A DNA stretch of 43,498 nt, from positions 1 to 43,498 of the forward strand of contig CAMEDC010000026.1 in NCBI GenBank assembly GCA_945913255.1, given 5' to 3'. The translations under genes were made by a program, and so were the position numbers. The notes under the pieces are model-generated. The model was not told where the DNA came from. It saw nothing but the letters and a program-made list of their open reading frames with translations, and made no database searches. How positions within the stretch are numbered: the first letter of the stretch is position 1; every line of letters begins with the position of its first letter. Positions 8,140 to 17,087 of this stretch are shown here, in pieces. The DNA comes from an uncultured Lachnospiraceae bacterium (GTDB lineage: Bacteria; Bacillota; Clostridia; Lachnospirales; Lachnospiraceae).

Positions 8140-10062
8140 TCACCCGGTTCGTGTGGCTTTTTTTGCAGTCTTCTCCTCATACATCATGGCATCCGCTTTT
8201 TTGACACACTCCTCCAGTGTTTCCGCATTATATGGATTCATCACACATACTCCGATACTGATAGTAATCTCAATCGGCATCTGTTTCTCTATTCCCCGTT
8301 CCCGGACTTCCCTGCGCAATTCTTCCATCAGCTTCTGCCTGTCTGTCTCTCCGGAATCCTCCTGAATCACAACAAATTCATCTCCTCCAGTTCGTGCCGG
8401 GACGGCCTTTCCCGCACAATGCTTCAAAATTGCACCGGCTACCGTGGCAATCGCAGAGTCTCCATAGGCATGCCCAAAATTATCATTAATGTATTTCAAG
8501 CGATCCAGGTCTATAAATAAAAGCAGCGCCGACTTTCCCTTTGTGTGCGTCTCCCGCAGGAACGATTCTGCCAGTCTCTGAAAGCCCAGCCGGTTGTAAA
8601 GACCTGTCATGGAATCCCTTATATAGAGATCTGATAAGGTTTCATTCATGCACTCCAGAATTTCCTTTTTATGAAGATTCTCCATGGCATCCATCAATGC
8701 CTTAGTCACCCGGAAAAGATACTGCTTCTCCATCAGATAAACTGCATTGCGAATCACAAAATATCCCACTGTGCGACTTCGGAAATGCAGCGGCAGAAAC
8801 AGGAAATCCTTTCCTCCCTCCGGGTAATCGAATAACGGGAAAATACTGCTGATCCGCATATCCTCACAATCTACCACCCTGCCGTCCTCATAAGCAAATC
8901 TGACCTGCATGTCCTGTGGATAACCGGTCTCTAAAAATTCCTCCTGATTGATTCTCCGTGAATGGCAATAAGCATCCGTACATTCCTGAAATACCTGCAT
9001 ATTCTTATCCAGGACCAGATACATGGCATCACATTTCATTGCAGGTATGCATTGCGGAATGCACTTCATCATGTCCGCCACCGTATCGCACCGCATCAAT
9101 TCATAATCCAGATCCAGAATTTCCTCCTCAAACCGTGTCGTCTCAATGCCGTACATGATCTGATATTTCAAATGACTGCGGGCATCAATTGGCTCTCTGT
9201 CCTGACAACCGCAGCTTTCCCAGAAAATGTGCTCCACACCGGTGTAACAGCAACGTGGAACCTCCTCTCCCGCCCATAGTTTCAGAAGCAGTTCTGCACA
9301 TTGATAGCCCACTTCTTCCCGAATATGCCCCACCGTTGATATATTCGGTTTGTAGTAGCTGGCTTTATCAAAATTGTCAAAACCCGTCACAAGAAAATCC
9401 TTTGGTGCCTGATAACCGTACTTTGCCGCAGCCTCGCATACCCCTACTGCGATATTATCATTGCAACAGATGATTGCATCGGGAAGCTCCCGATGTTTTT
9501 GAAACAACTCTTCAAAACCATGAACACCGCAAAGGTAATCATAACTTTCAAAATAAAAATCTTCCCCGGAACAAGGGAGCTGATGCTCTGCCGCATAATC
9601 CCGAAGCGCAGCAGTCCGCTGTCTGTTTTCATAATTCAATTCCGATCCCATCACAAACCAGAAACGCCTGCAGGAATGCTGACAATGCAGATGTGCAATC
9701 ACTTCCCGCATGGCAGCATAATTATCGATGCCGACATAATAAAACCCGTCGATTTCATTGGCAATGGAAACTGCCGGTGTACCGGATGCCCTCACTCTGT
9801 CCACCACTTCCCGGTAGACAGATTCCTCTTCCAGATTATTCAAATCTATAATCACGCCATCGAAGTCACGTAAATCAGGCAGGCGGAAAATATTGTTTTC
9901 CCCTGCTCTATACTTTTCATCCCTGCTCCAGCCGCCTGCACTGTTAAAAATATAGAGATTTACATCCTCATTTGTTTCATGAAGTCTCTGCAGAATCCCT
10001 GCAGGCCAGGCATATGTCAAAAAGCGCTTCCAACTTTCCATAATCAAAGCAATTTTTTTCAT
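8140..10062 (-). CDS. LacI-like sensor fused to a GGDEF diguanylate cyclase
   Basis: A 640-residue protein. Residues about 1-290 resemble the periplasmic-binding-protein-like ligand domain of LacI-family regulators (late segment VTGFDNFDKASYYKPNISTV), but there is no helix-turn-helix and no signal peptide or membrane helix. It should therefore be cytosolic. A linker/GAF-like region is followed by a GGDEF domain with DSMTGLYNR, IDLDRLKYINDNFGH and an intact TGGDEF near residue 558, so c-di-GMP synthesis is plausible. No RxxD inhibitory site precedes GGDEF. The ATG at 10062 follows GGTGGG by 7 bp; a TTG 30 bp upstream is less likely. The ligand, possibly a sugar, is unknown. Confidence 0.88.
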   Translation of the reverse strand: MKKIALIMESWKRFLTYAWPAGILQRLHETNEDVNLYIFNSAGGWSRDEKYRAGENNIFRLPDLRDFDGVIIDLNNLEEESVYREVVDRVRASGTPAVSIANEIDGFYYVGIDNYAAMREVIAHLHCQHSCRRFWFVMGSELNYENRQRTAALRDYAAEHQLPCSGEDFYFESYDYLCGVHGFEELFQKHRELPDAIICCNDNIAVGVCEAAAKYGYQAPKDFLVTGFDNFDKASYYKPNISTVGHIREEVGYQCAELLLKLWAGEEVPRCCYTGVEHIFWESCGCQDREPIDARSHLKYQIMYGIETTRFEEEILDLDYELMRCDTVADMMKCIPQCIPAMKCDAMYLVLDKNMQVFQECTDAYCHSRRINQEEFLETGYPQDMQVRFAYEDGRVVDCEDMRISSIFPLFDYPEGGKDFLFLPLHFRSRTVGYFVIRNAVYLMEKQYLFRVTKALMDAMENLHKKEILECMNETLSDLYIRDSMTGLYNRLGFQRLAESFLRETHTKGKSALLLFIDLDRLKYINDNFGHAYGDSAIATVAGAILKHCAGKAVPARTGGDEFVVIQEDSGETDRQKLMEELRREVRERGIEKQMPIEITISIGVCVMNPYNAETLEECVKKADAMMYEEKTAKKATRTG

Positions 10063-10088
10063 TTGTTTTCCCACCGATATTAGCTCAC

Positions 10089-11555
10089 TCAACCCTGAAA
10101 AAGCTTTCTCTTTCTCTCTATCATCTCATCAATTTTTTCGATGTAGAGAGATACATCCTTGACGTTTTCACATCTTTCAATCCTACCGTCCGGGAACACC
10201 CGCTTAGTGATGCTGCCTGCTCCCAGGGCTACGATGGTCTGAAGCTCCTCCATGATAAGGATATTGTATAGTCCAAACTTTCCTTCTTTCGCATATCCCA
10301 CGTTCTCAAAATTGCCGGACATGTTCTTCTGTCTGTAGAGATAATAGGGCATAAGCCCCAGCTTCTTAGCGCCTTCTGCCGCAATTTTCATCGTTTCATC
10401 CGTGTTTCGCAGCATGGAAACACCGTTTTCCTGAATCCATTGGTTCAGCCTGGAAGCACGCTTGATGGCGAGAGAATGCACGGTGAGGCTGTCCGTTGCA
10501 AGCTCTACTACCCGGTCAATGGTTCGCTGCACATCCTCTTCCGTCTCCCCGGGGAGCCCCAGAATCAGGTCCATATTGATGTTGTCAAAACCGATTTCCC
10601 GAGCCAGAGCAAATGCTTCCTCCACCTGTACCACGGTTGCCTTCCTGCCGATCAAGTCAAGTGTCTCCTGTTTCATGGTCTGTGGATTCACGGAAATACG
10701 CGACACGCCATGTCGGTAAAGAACGCGCAGCTTCTCCTCGGTGATGCTGTCCGCTCTACCCGCTTCCACCGTAAATTCCTTCACTGCGGAGAAATCAAAC
10801 AGTTCTTTCAGTCTGGTAATCATCCTGTCCAGCTGTTCAGGCTCCAGAGTGGTCGGAGTTCCTCCACCCACATAGACGCTGTCCAGAATTTTTCCCTGAA
10901 ATTCCTCTGCTACAAACTCCATTTCCTTAATAACACAGTCTACATAGGCATCCACCTGCTTCCGGAACCCGGCTATGGGGTAGGAAGTGAAAGAACAGTA
11001 AAGGCAGGTGGTAGGACAGAAGGGAATTCCTATATAAAGGCTGTAACCGGCTTCGCCACAGCCTCGGCTGTAACCGGCTTCGCAATGTACATCCGCCAGA
11101 AGGGTTCTCTCACGCTCTGCAATGTCCACCGCCAGTTCTGCCTTTTCTATGCTGACATAATGCTCCTTACGGTAGTGTTCCACAATCTCTTTCCTGATTT
11201 TTCCCTCTTCCAGAAGCCCGTAAGCAATCTTGGTCGGGCGGATACCGATGAGATTCCCCCAGGGTAGTTTCTTTCCGGTCTCCCGGCTCAGCACTTCATA
11301 TAAAAAGCGTTTCATGCTGCCCTTGTAGTCTTCCCCTTCCAGTTTTTTCCAGGTATACTCTCTGCCGTCAACACTGAGCATCGCACCGTCTTCCTCAATA
11401 TTCAGGCGAATTTTCACCTTGTCCTGAAGTTCGGCCCGCTTGTCGGTTCTGCTCTCAGGAATCAGAACAGCTACCTGTTCCTCCGGATAGAAAGACTTGA
11501 CAAGCGCCTGAATATCATATTCATAATTTTCTCTGTTGATTTCTACTGCAAACAC
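10089..11555 (-). CDS. hemZ: Oxygen-independent coproporphyrinogen III oxidase-like radical SAM protein (HemZ type)
   Basis: A 488-residue radical SAM enzyme. The cluster motif is FCPTTCLYCSF (CxxxCxxC) near residue 180, preceded by YIGIPF. VYVGGGTPTTLE and ISVNPQTMKQETLDLIG follow, as in HemN/HemZ/HemW relatives. The long N-terminal extension of about 170 residues is typical of HemZ. The family decarboxylates coproporphyrinogen III, though some relatives have other roles. The start is set at a GTG (11555) because AAGAGGAG lies 6-7 bp upstream; the longer ATG-started frame has no ribosome site. A 27-bp near-tandem duplication sits just before the radical SAM core. Confidence 0.85.
   Translation of the reverse strand: MFAVEINRENYEYDIQALVKSFYPEEQVAVLIPESRTDKRAELQDKVKIRLNIEEDGAMLSVDGREYTWKKLEGEDYKGSMKRFLYEVLSRETGKKLPWGNLIGIRPTKIAYGLLEEGKIRKEIVEHYRKEHYVSIEKAELAVDIAERERTLLADVHCEAGYSRGCGEAGYSLYIGIPFCPTTCLYCSFTSYPIAGFRKQVDAYVDCVIKEMEFVAEEFQGKILDSVYVGGGTPTTLEPEQLDRMITRLKELFDFSAVKEFTVEAGRADSITEEKLRVLYRHGVSRISVNPQTMKQETLDLIGRKATVVQVEEAFALAREIGFDNINMDLILGLPGETEEDVQRTIDRVVELATDSLTVHSLAIKRASRLNQWIQENGVSMLRNTDETMKIAAEGAKKLGLMPYYLYRQKNMSGNFENVGYAKEGKFGLYNILIMEELQTIVALGAGSITKRVFPDGRIERCENVKDVSLYIEKIDEMIERKRKLFQG
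11039..11083. repeat. In-frame 27-bp near-tandem duplication in hemZ
   Basis: The 18-bp word GGCTGTAACCGGCTTCGC occurs at 11039-11056 and again at 11066-11083, a 27-bp period. In the protein this gives EAGYS twice, separated by RGCG, directly before the first strand of the radical SAM barrel. The frame is kept. Confidence 0.85.
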
Positions 11556-11621
11556 TTTTTTTCTCCTCTTCGCAAAAAAGGTGACAGCCGGGACGACAGC
11601 CATCACCTTCGATTATCACCC

Positions 11622-12284
11622 TTATCCGAAATAAGGATTATATTTCTTTTCATGCCCGATGGTGGTACTTTCACCATGCCCCGGGTATACTTTCGTCTCC
11701 TCCGGCAAAACAAACAGTTTTTCCTGAATGGAACGCACCAGAGTACTCATGCTTCCCGTGGGGAAATCCGTTCTTCCCACAGACTCGGCGAATAGAGTAT
11801 CTCCTGCCACCAGGAAGCCTGCCTCCTCAAAGTAATAGCAGACACCTCCCGCCGTATGGCCCGGTGTGGCAATTACCTTGCAAGTCATCCCCGCCAGGGT
11901 AATCTCCTGCCCTTCCTTAACATAAACATCCGCATAAGTGGAACAGGCACGTCCCGCGGCTGCCGACACATTCATCTCCGCGCTCTTCAGGAGTTCTCTC
12001 TCATTTTCTCCAGCATACACCTTTACGGGCTCCTGCCCTTCCGCTTCCGCGGCGGCATTCGCCGCATCTCTTAAGGCATCCAGCCCCCATATGTGATCAA
12101 AATGCCCGTGAGTCAGAAGAATTCCCGTCACACGAAAGCCGTTTTTTTGTAAAGCACCATAAATATTTGCTCCCTTATCCGCAGGGTCAACCACGATGGC
12201 ATCATGCGCCCCGTCCCTGTACAGGAAATAGCAGTTGGTCTGACAGACCCCCATCACCATTCTCCCGATTTTGATTTCACCCAT
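11622..12284 (-). CDS. MBL-fold metallo-hydrolase, glyoxalase II-like
   Basis: A 220-residue single-domain metallo-beta-lactamase-fold protein. The metal-binding motif THGHFDHIWG (HxHxDH) is followed by PGHTAGGV, by AGDTLF with the bridging Asp, and by a last metal His in YPGHGE. The architecture fits small hydroxyacylglutathione hydrolase-like enzymes (COG0491), whose substrates in Clostridia are mostly undetermined. The ATG follows AAGGAATA. It lies 16 bp downstream of rel and 67 bp upstream of hemZ, so it probably shares the rel transcript. Thioester hydrolysis is the best guess; a glutathione role is doubtful in this group. Confidence 0.88.
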   Translation of the reverse strand: MGEIKIGRMVMGVCQTNCYFLYRDGAHDAIVVDPADKGANIYGALQKNGFRVTGILLTHGHFDHIWGLDALRDAANAAAEAEGQEPVKVYAGENERELLKSAEMNVSAAAGRACSTYADVYVKEGQEITLAGMTCKVIATPGHTAGGVCYYFEEAGFLVAGDTLFAESVGRTDFPTGSMSTLVRSIQEKLFVLPEETKVYPGHGESTTIGHEKKYNPYFG

Positions 12285-12300
12285 ATTTATATTCCTTTCT

Positions 12301-14604
12301 TTAGCCGGTGGTTCGCTCTATATCCAGTACGCTCTCAATGCCGCGTATTTTGTCAATCACACGGTTGAGCTCCTCTCTGCTTCCGATTTCAAAAGTAGTC
12401 TGCAGGGTTGCAAGCCCTTGCTTGCTGGTTCTGGTATTCATGGTCAGAATATTGATATTCTTCTCAGTCAATGCCTTTGAAATATCGGCAAGCAGACCGT
12501 TTCTGTTATTCGCAAAAATCTTAATTTCAGCCACATACTTTTCAGCGGTATTTTCCGGAGCTTCCCACTCCGCATCAATGAGCCTTGCCCGCTCAATCTC
12601 CGGCAGGTTCATCATATTGACGCAGTCTGTCCTGTGAATAGAGATACCTCTTCCCCTGGTTACAAAACCGACAATTTCATCGCCCGGCACAGGAGAACAG
12701 CACTTTGAAAACCGCACGGACAAATCGGCAATTCCCCTTACCACAATACCGCTCTTTGCCTTCATCTGCACAGGCTTTTGCGCAGCTGTCGCATTTGCCT
12801 CCGCGATGCTGGCAAGCACCTCTTCATTGGTAAGCTCCTTCTTGTGGTCTCTCTCGTAAAGTTCCTGCATCCGGCCGACAATCTGCCCTTCTTTCAGGGC
12901 CCCATGACCGATTGCCGCAAGCACGGCATCCCATTCCCGGAAACCATATTTGCGCATAACGGCATCCATATACTCCGGTTTCAACAAATCAGACAAATTG
13001 ATTGATTTCGTCTTGCAATAGGTTGCCAGTAAATCCTTTCCCTTTATGACATTATCATCCTTCAGCTCTGCCTTGAACCACTGGTTGATTTTATTCTTTG
13101 CCTGAGTACTCTTGACAATATTCAGCCAGTCACGGCTGGGGCCTTTGGAGTTTTGGGAAGTAATAATCTCAATCCGGTCGCCGTTTTTTATCTCATAGTC
13201 AATCGTCACCAGTTTGCCGTTCACTCTGGCTCCCACCATTTTGTTTCCGACCGCAGAATGAATGCTGTAGGCAAAGTCAATCGGTGTGGAACCCGCCGGA
13301 AGGTTTTTCACTTCTCCGGTAGGTGTAAAACAATATACATTGTCAGAGAACAAATCCAGGTCATTCTTCAACAGATTCATAAACTCTCTGTTATCTGACA
13401 TATCACGCTGCCATTCCAGAATCTGACGCAGCCAGGCCAGCTTTTCTTCCTCCTGGGCTTCCACTTTCTTGCCGTCAGAGGCTTCCTTGTATTTCCAATG
13501 GGCTGCAATACCATACTCCGCCGCCTTATGCATTTCAAAGGTACGAATCTGTATTTCAAAAGGCTGCCCGTTGCTCCCAATCAGCGTTGTATGCAGGGAC
13601 TGATACATATTTGCCTTCGGCATGGCAATGTAATCCTTAAATCTCCCCGGAATCGGTTTATACATCTCATGAATCACACCAAGTGCCGCATAACAGTCCT
13701 TCACTGTGTCCACGATAATACGTACGGCAAACAAATCATAAATCTGATCCAGCGTTTTATTCTGGTTCTTCATCTTTTTGTAAATACTGAAAAAATGTTT
13801 GACACGCCCGTCTACCTTCGCCTTGATACCGGCCTTCGAAATGTGTTCGCTGACTTCATCCACAATGCTCTGGATGTACTGTTCTCTGGCACTTTTACGC
13901 ATGGCAATCTGATTGACAAGGTCATAGTAAACATCCGGTTCCAGATATTTCAGCGACAGATCATCCAGTTCGACTTTCAATTTACTGATACCCAGTCTCT
14001 GTGCAATCGGACAGTAGATTTCCAGCGTCTCCCTGGCAATTCTCTTCTGACTTTCCGGCGTTTTATATTTCAAGGTACGCATGTTATGAAGTCTGTCTGC
14101 CAGCTTAATCATAATGACACGGATATCCTTCGCCATGGCCAGAAACATTTTACGCAGATTCTCTGCCTGCATTTCCAGCTTTTCATCAGGCTGGTCGGCT
14201 CCGGACGACAAAGGAATTTTCTCCAGCTTTGTGACGCCATCCACCAGCAGTGCCACATCCTCGCCAAACTCCCTTTTTAAGTCCTCCTCCGTCATCACAG
14301 TATCTTCCACCACATCATGAAGAATACCTGCAACGATGGTTTCCTTATCCAGTTCCAAATCCGCCAGAATAATCGCCACATTCAACGGATGAATAATATA
14401 CGGCTCACCGGATTTACGAAACTGATTTTTATGCGCCTCACTGGCAACACGGTAAGCCTTTTCTATCATGGAAATATCATCGCTGGGATGATATTTACGC
14501 ACACGCTGAATAAGCTCCCGGTACAAATCATCGGGATTTACAAACTCATGGGATTCACTTATTTTTCCGTCGTCAAAAATGACCTCGTTCTTCTCTTCTG
14601 CCAT
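12301..14604 (-). CDS. relA: Bifunctional (p)ppGpp synthetase/hydrolase Rel
   Basis: A 767-residue long RSH enzyme of the stringent response. The HD hydrolase domain (about residues 45-200) shows HPLNVA and LHDVVEDT. The synthetase domain (about 230-360) has PGRFKDYIAMPK with the RxKD signature of bifunctional Rel enzymes, then YQSLHTT. TGS (about 410-470) and C-terminal ACT (about 690-767) domains follow. Both catalytic centres look intact, so it should make and degrade ppGpp in the cytoplasm on ribosomes. The ATG at 14604 is preferred over a GTG six bases upstream, based on GGAG spacing. The leader carries a duplicated segment. The location between apt and MBL is conserved in Firmicutes. 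Confidence 0.96.
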   Translation of the reverse strand: MAEEKNEVIFDDGKISESHEFVNPDDLYRELIQRVRKYHPSDDISMIEKAYRVASEAHKNQFRKSGEPYIIHPLNVAIILADLELDKETIVAGILHDVVEDTVMTEEDLKREFGEDVALLVDGVTKLEKIPLSSGADQPDEKLEMQAENLRKMFLAMAKDIRVIMIKLADRLHNMRTLKYKTPESQKRIARETLEIYCPIAQRLGISKLKVELDDLSLKYLEPDVYYDLVNQIAMRKSAREQYIQSIVDEVSEHISKAGIKAKVDGRVKHFFSIYKKMKNQNKTLDQIYDLFAVRIIVDTVKDCYAALGVIHEMYKPIPGRFKDYIAMPKANMYQSLHTTLIGSNGQPFEIQIRTFEMHKAAEYGIAAHWKYKEASDGKKVEAQEEEKLAWLRQILEWQRDMSDNREFMNLLKNDLDLFSDNVYCFTPTGEVKNLPAGSTPIDFAYSIHSAVGNKMVGARVNGKLVTIDYEIKNGDRIEIITSQNSKGPSRDWLNIVKSTQAKNKINQWFKAELKDDNVIKGKDLLATYCKTKSINLSDLLKPEYMDAVMRKYGFREWDAVLAAIGHGALKEGQIVGRMQELYERDHKKELTNEEVLASIAEANATAAQKPVQMKAKSGIVVRGIADLSVRFSKCCSPVPGDEIVGFVTRGRGISIHRTDCVNMMNLPEIERARLIDAEWEAPENTAEKYVAEIKIFANNRNGLLADISKALTEKNINILTMNTRTSKQGLATLQTTFEIGSREELNRVIDKIRGIESVLDIERTTG

Positions 14605-14630
14605 AGACACTCCATGCTCCCTGCCGTAAT

Positions 14631-14683
14631 TTCATGGGAAAATCATTCCTGTCCTCTCTGCCGTTCATGGGAAAAATCATTCC
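14631..14683. repeat. Direct repeat in the rel leader
   Basis: TTCATGGGAAAATCATTCC at 14631-14649 recurs as TTCATGGGAAAAATCATTCC at 14664-14683, about 33 bp apart. Flanking bases, including a GGCAG(A/G)GAG ribosome-site-like segment on the minus strand, are also similar. The apt-rel gap therefore looks like a tandem duplication of about 33 bp. Confidence 0.75.
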
Positions 14684-14695
14684 ATATAATCTGCT

Positions 14696-15220
14696 TTATT
14701 TACCAGGATAGCAGATGGCGGATTCCAGCCTATAATCGGAAAGCTTTTCCCGTCCCTTTAATCCTGCAAGTTCAATCAGGACAACAATACCTGCCACTTC
14801 ACCGCCAAGCTGTTCAATCAGCTTAATCATTGCCTCCGTGGTGCCACCCGTTGCAATCAGATCATCCACAATCAGAACCTTCTGCCCGGGCTTAATACTG
14901 TCCTTATGCATCTCAATCGTTGCCTGACCGTATTCCAGATCATAGGAAACGGAAACTGTTTCTCTGGGTAGCTTTCCCGCTTTTCTGATCAGCACAAACG
15001 GTTTCTTATTATTATAGGCGATCGGTGTTCCAAATATAAATCCTCTGGACTCCGGTCCGACCACTACATCAAAATCCAAATCCCTGATTTTTTCCTGCAT
15101 GGTATCAATTGCCAGCTGCAGACCTTCCGCATCCTGCAATACACTCGTTACATCACGGAATATAATCCCCTTCTCCGGGAAATCCGGTATACTCACTACA
15201 TAATCTTCCAGCTTTTTCAT
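14696..15220 (-). CDS. apt: Adenine phosphoribosyltransferase
   Basis: A 174-residue enzyme converting adenine and PRPP to AMP in purine salvage. The type I phosphoribosyltransferase PRPP loop is VLIVDDLIATGGT. VVVGPESRGFIFG and RKAGKLP are the Apt-specific substrate-binding segments. The length is exactly in the family range (170-180). The ATG follows GAGGTAGAGG. It is immediately upstream of rel, as in many Firmicutes, which places salvage and the stringent response in one transcript. Apt is encoded far from the purine synthesis operon at 27-33 kb. Confidence 0.97.
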   Translation of the reverse strand: MKKLEDYVVSIPDFPEKGIIFRDVTSVLQDAEGLQLAIDTMQEKIRDLDFDVVVGPESRGFIFGTPIAYNNKKPFVLIRKAGKLPRETVSVSYDLEYGQATIEMHKDSIKPGQKVLIVDDLIATGGTTEAMIKLIEQLGGEVAGIVVLIELAGLKGREKLSDYRLESAICYPGK

Positions 15221-15292
15221 ACCTCTACCTCACTTACATTTATTTTTCATATTTTACCAATTTATTTATCATCACGGAAATTCCGGATGCCA

Positions 15293-15706
15293 TCAGTTTT
15301 TTCGGTCACAAAAGTACTTGATAATATCGCTTCTTGTAATAATACCGATAAAAACACTTCGGTCATCGATAACCGGAACAAAATTCTGGTGCTTGGCCCT
15401 CTCCAGCAATTCCTCCATTGCAGTGTCAATGCAGACCGCTCCCACTTTTCCGCTTTGCAGAATGTCCCTGATTACCATATGTTCCAGACTCTTCATCGTA
15501 ATGGCATCCAGCGAGTTATTGTGTGAGATAATATTCCAAAGGAAATCCCCTTCGCTGATTACTCCCACATACCTGTCTTCCACATCCACTACGGGCACTG
15601 CTGTAAACCCGCTTCTGCGCAGTTTCTCAAGCCCCTGGCGCAGGGTCATATCATCACGAAGAAATGCCACCTCTGCCTTGGGCAATAAAAATGATGCAAT
15701 ATTCAC
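15293..15706 (-). CDS. Two-CBS-domain protein
   Basis: A 137-residue protein made essentially of two CBS repeats (about residues 10-70 and 75-135). TAVPVVDVEDRYVGVISEGDF and FVPVIDDRSVFIGIITRSDI are the matching repeat ends. A CBS pair usually forms a Bateman module binding AMP, ATP or another adenosyl ligand. No catalytic domain is attached, so it probably regulates a partner. The GTG start lies within the stop of the DUF308 gene (a GTGA overlap), with AAGGAG 7 bp upstream, indicating translational coupling. The partner is unknown. Confidence 0.88.
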   Translation of the reverse strand: MNIASFLLPKAEVAFLRDDMTLRQGLEKLRRSGFTAVPVVDVEDRYVGVISEGDFLWNIISHNNSLDAITMKSLEHMVIRDILQSGKVGAVCIDTAMEELLERAKHQNFVPVIDDRSVFIGIITRSDIIKYFCDRKN

Positions 15707-16401
15707 TGCTCTGCTCCTTTTTTCCCTTCCGTTTCATCCTTCGCGGCATTCTTTGCTTCATTTTTTGAAACATCCTTTGCCGTATCTTTTTCCCCATCCT
15801 TCGGTGCACCCGTGTCAATAATTTCCTTGTAAGTACTGTCCACCGCCTGTAGCTTCTCCAGATAATTTTTTATTTTCCGTGCAAAATAACAGGTTGTAAA
15901 ACAATCTGTCACACCGCTGAAAATCAATCCGATTCCGATCAGTCTGAACAAAAAGGCAGCAGACTGAAAAGGATTGCACATGAGCAGGATCCCCAGAATC
16001 ACATTGACGATTGCAAACACCAGCATCACAATCCAATTGCCGTACTCCATTCGCTTCATGTCAATCACGTCCTGCAGTTTGCTGCAACCGCTTGCCAGGA
16101 CAAGAACGCCAAGCAGAAAAGGAATCAGTGCAATAATAAAGTCCACTTTAAAAAGTACAAGAATTCCTGCGGCAATGCCGAGAAGACCATGTAGGAAATC
16201 ATTGTGATAATAATTCTGATGTGCATCCCGCAGCAGATAGCCAATCATGGAAACCGCACCGGCCAGAATCAGTACCACCGCCAGAAGATATCCCAGTGTC
16301 CTCTCCATCGTCTCCGGAATGACAAGCGCAACAATTCCGAGAAGTATGTAAAGTATTCCCGTCAACAGTGCATCCCATTTCAATTCCTTGAAAAATCTCA
16401 T
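15703..16401 (-). CDS. HdeD/DUF308-like membrane protein with charged tail
   Basis: A 232-residue protein with about six hydrophobic helices (residues about 10-175), including LLTGILYILLGIVALVI and LLGIAAGILVLFKVDFI. The repeated helix pairs are typical of the DUF308/HdeD family, named after an E. coli acid-resistance membrane protein, though the clostridial role is unknown. The last 35 residues or so are low-complexity Lys/Glu/Asp/Ala and should be cytosolic. The ATG at 16401 is chosen over one 9 bp upstream, which would sit too close to the ribosome site. It is coupled to the CBS gene downstream. The terminator of the SEC-C gene lies just upstream, so it probably has its own promoter. Confidence 0.8.
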   Translation of the reverse strand: MRFFKELKWDALLTGILYILLGIVALVIPETMERTLGYLLAVVLILAGAVSMIGYLLRDAHQNYYHNDFLHGLLGIAAGILVLFKVDFIIALIPFLLGVLVLASGCSKLQDVIDMKRMEYGNWIVMLVFAIVNVILGILLMCNPFQSAAFLFRLIGIGLIFSGVTDCFTTCYFARKIKNYLEKLQAVDSTYKEIIDTGAPKDGEKDTAKDVSKNEAKNAAKDETEGKKGAEQ

Positions 16402-16430
16402 ATGCCTCATTCCTCTCTTCTACAAATGCT

Positions 16431-16460
16431 AAAAGGACTCTTTCCGAAAAGAGTCCTTTA
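16431..16460 (-). terminator. Intrinsic terminator after the SEC-C gene
   Basis: A perfect 12-bp stem, AAAGGACTCTTT/AAAGAGTCCTTT (16432-16443 with 16448-16459), has a 4-nt loop and T-rich bases following on the minus strand. It starts about 15 bp past the SEC-C gene stop and separates that gene from the DUF308 gene. Confidence 0.8.
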
Positions 16461-16475
16461 TTTTGTTTTCCTTAT

Positions 16476-16979
16476 TTACTTTTTGCCGCAGCACTTTTTA
16501 TACTTTTTACCGCTTCCGCAGGGACAGGGATCATTCGGATATACCTTTTCCCCCTTCACAATGGTAGTGGAAGATTTCTGCTCCTTGTACAGAGCCTTTC
16601 TGGTCTCTTCATCGAAAATATCCTTCCACTCCTCCAAGTTGTAAAGCCAGTCAGCTTCCGCTGCCACCATGTTCTTGTACAGCAGTGCTTTGTCAAAGCC
16701 TAAGTTTACCTGCGTATCCTCCTCCATCTCCTCGATGGGATTCTGCTCTTTCAGGCTGTCATTTATACCATCCAGAAAACCGGTCATCGTCATAATGGAA
16801 ACACCATATTTTTCCGCCAGTTCCTTTACAGTTCCCGTCACCACTTCGTCCGGATTTTTCAAAAGCTGTGCATAAATGTTTTTTTCCTCCTGGAAGTATG
16901 CAGCCCAGAGCTGCTGCAGCTTCTGCTGTCCTGCTTCCTCATTGTACGCCATCTCTCTCCACTGTTCCAATAATGCCAT
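16476..16979 (-). CDS. SEC-C motif protein
   Basis: A 167-residue protein ending in a SEC-C zinc-binding motif, [15 protein letters not shown], as at the C-terminus of SecA. The preceding 140 residues or so are mainly helical and charged and do not show a domain I can name. The motif binds zinc and can contact SecB or ribosomes in SecA; here it is a stand-alone protein of unknown role. The ATG at 16979 follows AAAGGTGG by 8 bp; an in-frame ATG 12 bp upstream lacks that spacing. It is a single-gene unit with a strong terminator. Confidence 0.85.
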   Translation of the reverse strand: MALLEQWREMAYNEEAGQQKLQQLWAAYFQEEKNIYAQLLKNPDEVVTGTVKELAEKYGVSIMTMTGFLDGINDSLKEQNPIEEMEEDTQVNLGFDKALLYKNMVAAEADWLYNLEEWKDIFDEETRKALYKEQKSSTTIVKGEKVYPNDPCPCGSGKKYKKCCGKK

Positions 16980-17087
16980 ATAAAATACCACCTTTTTTCT
17001 TGTCAGATTTCAGTACATCTTGTCCATAAGTATATAACAAATCCGTTCTGAAAACAACCTAAATTTTTTTCAACGAAAATGTATAAA

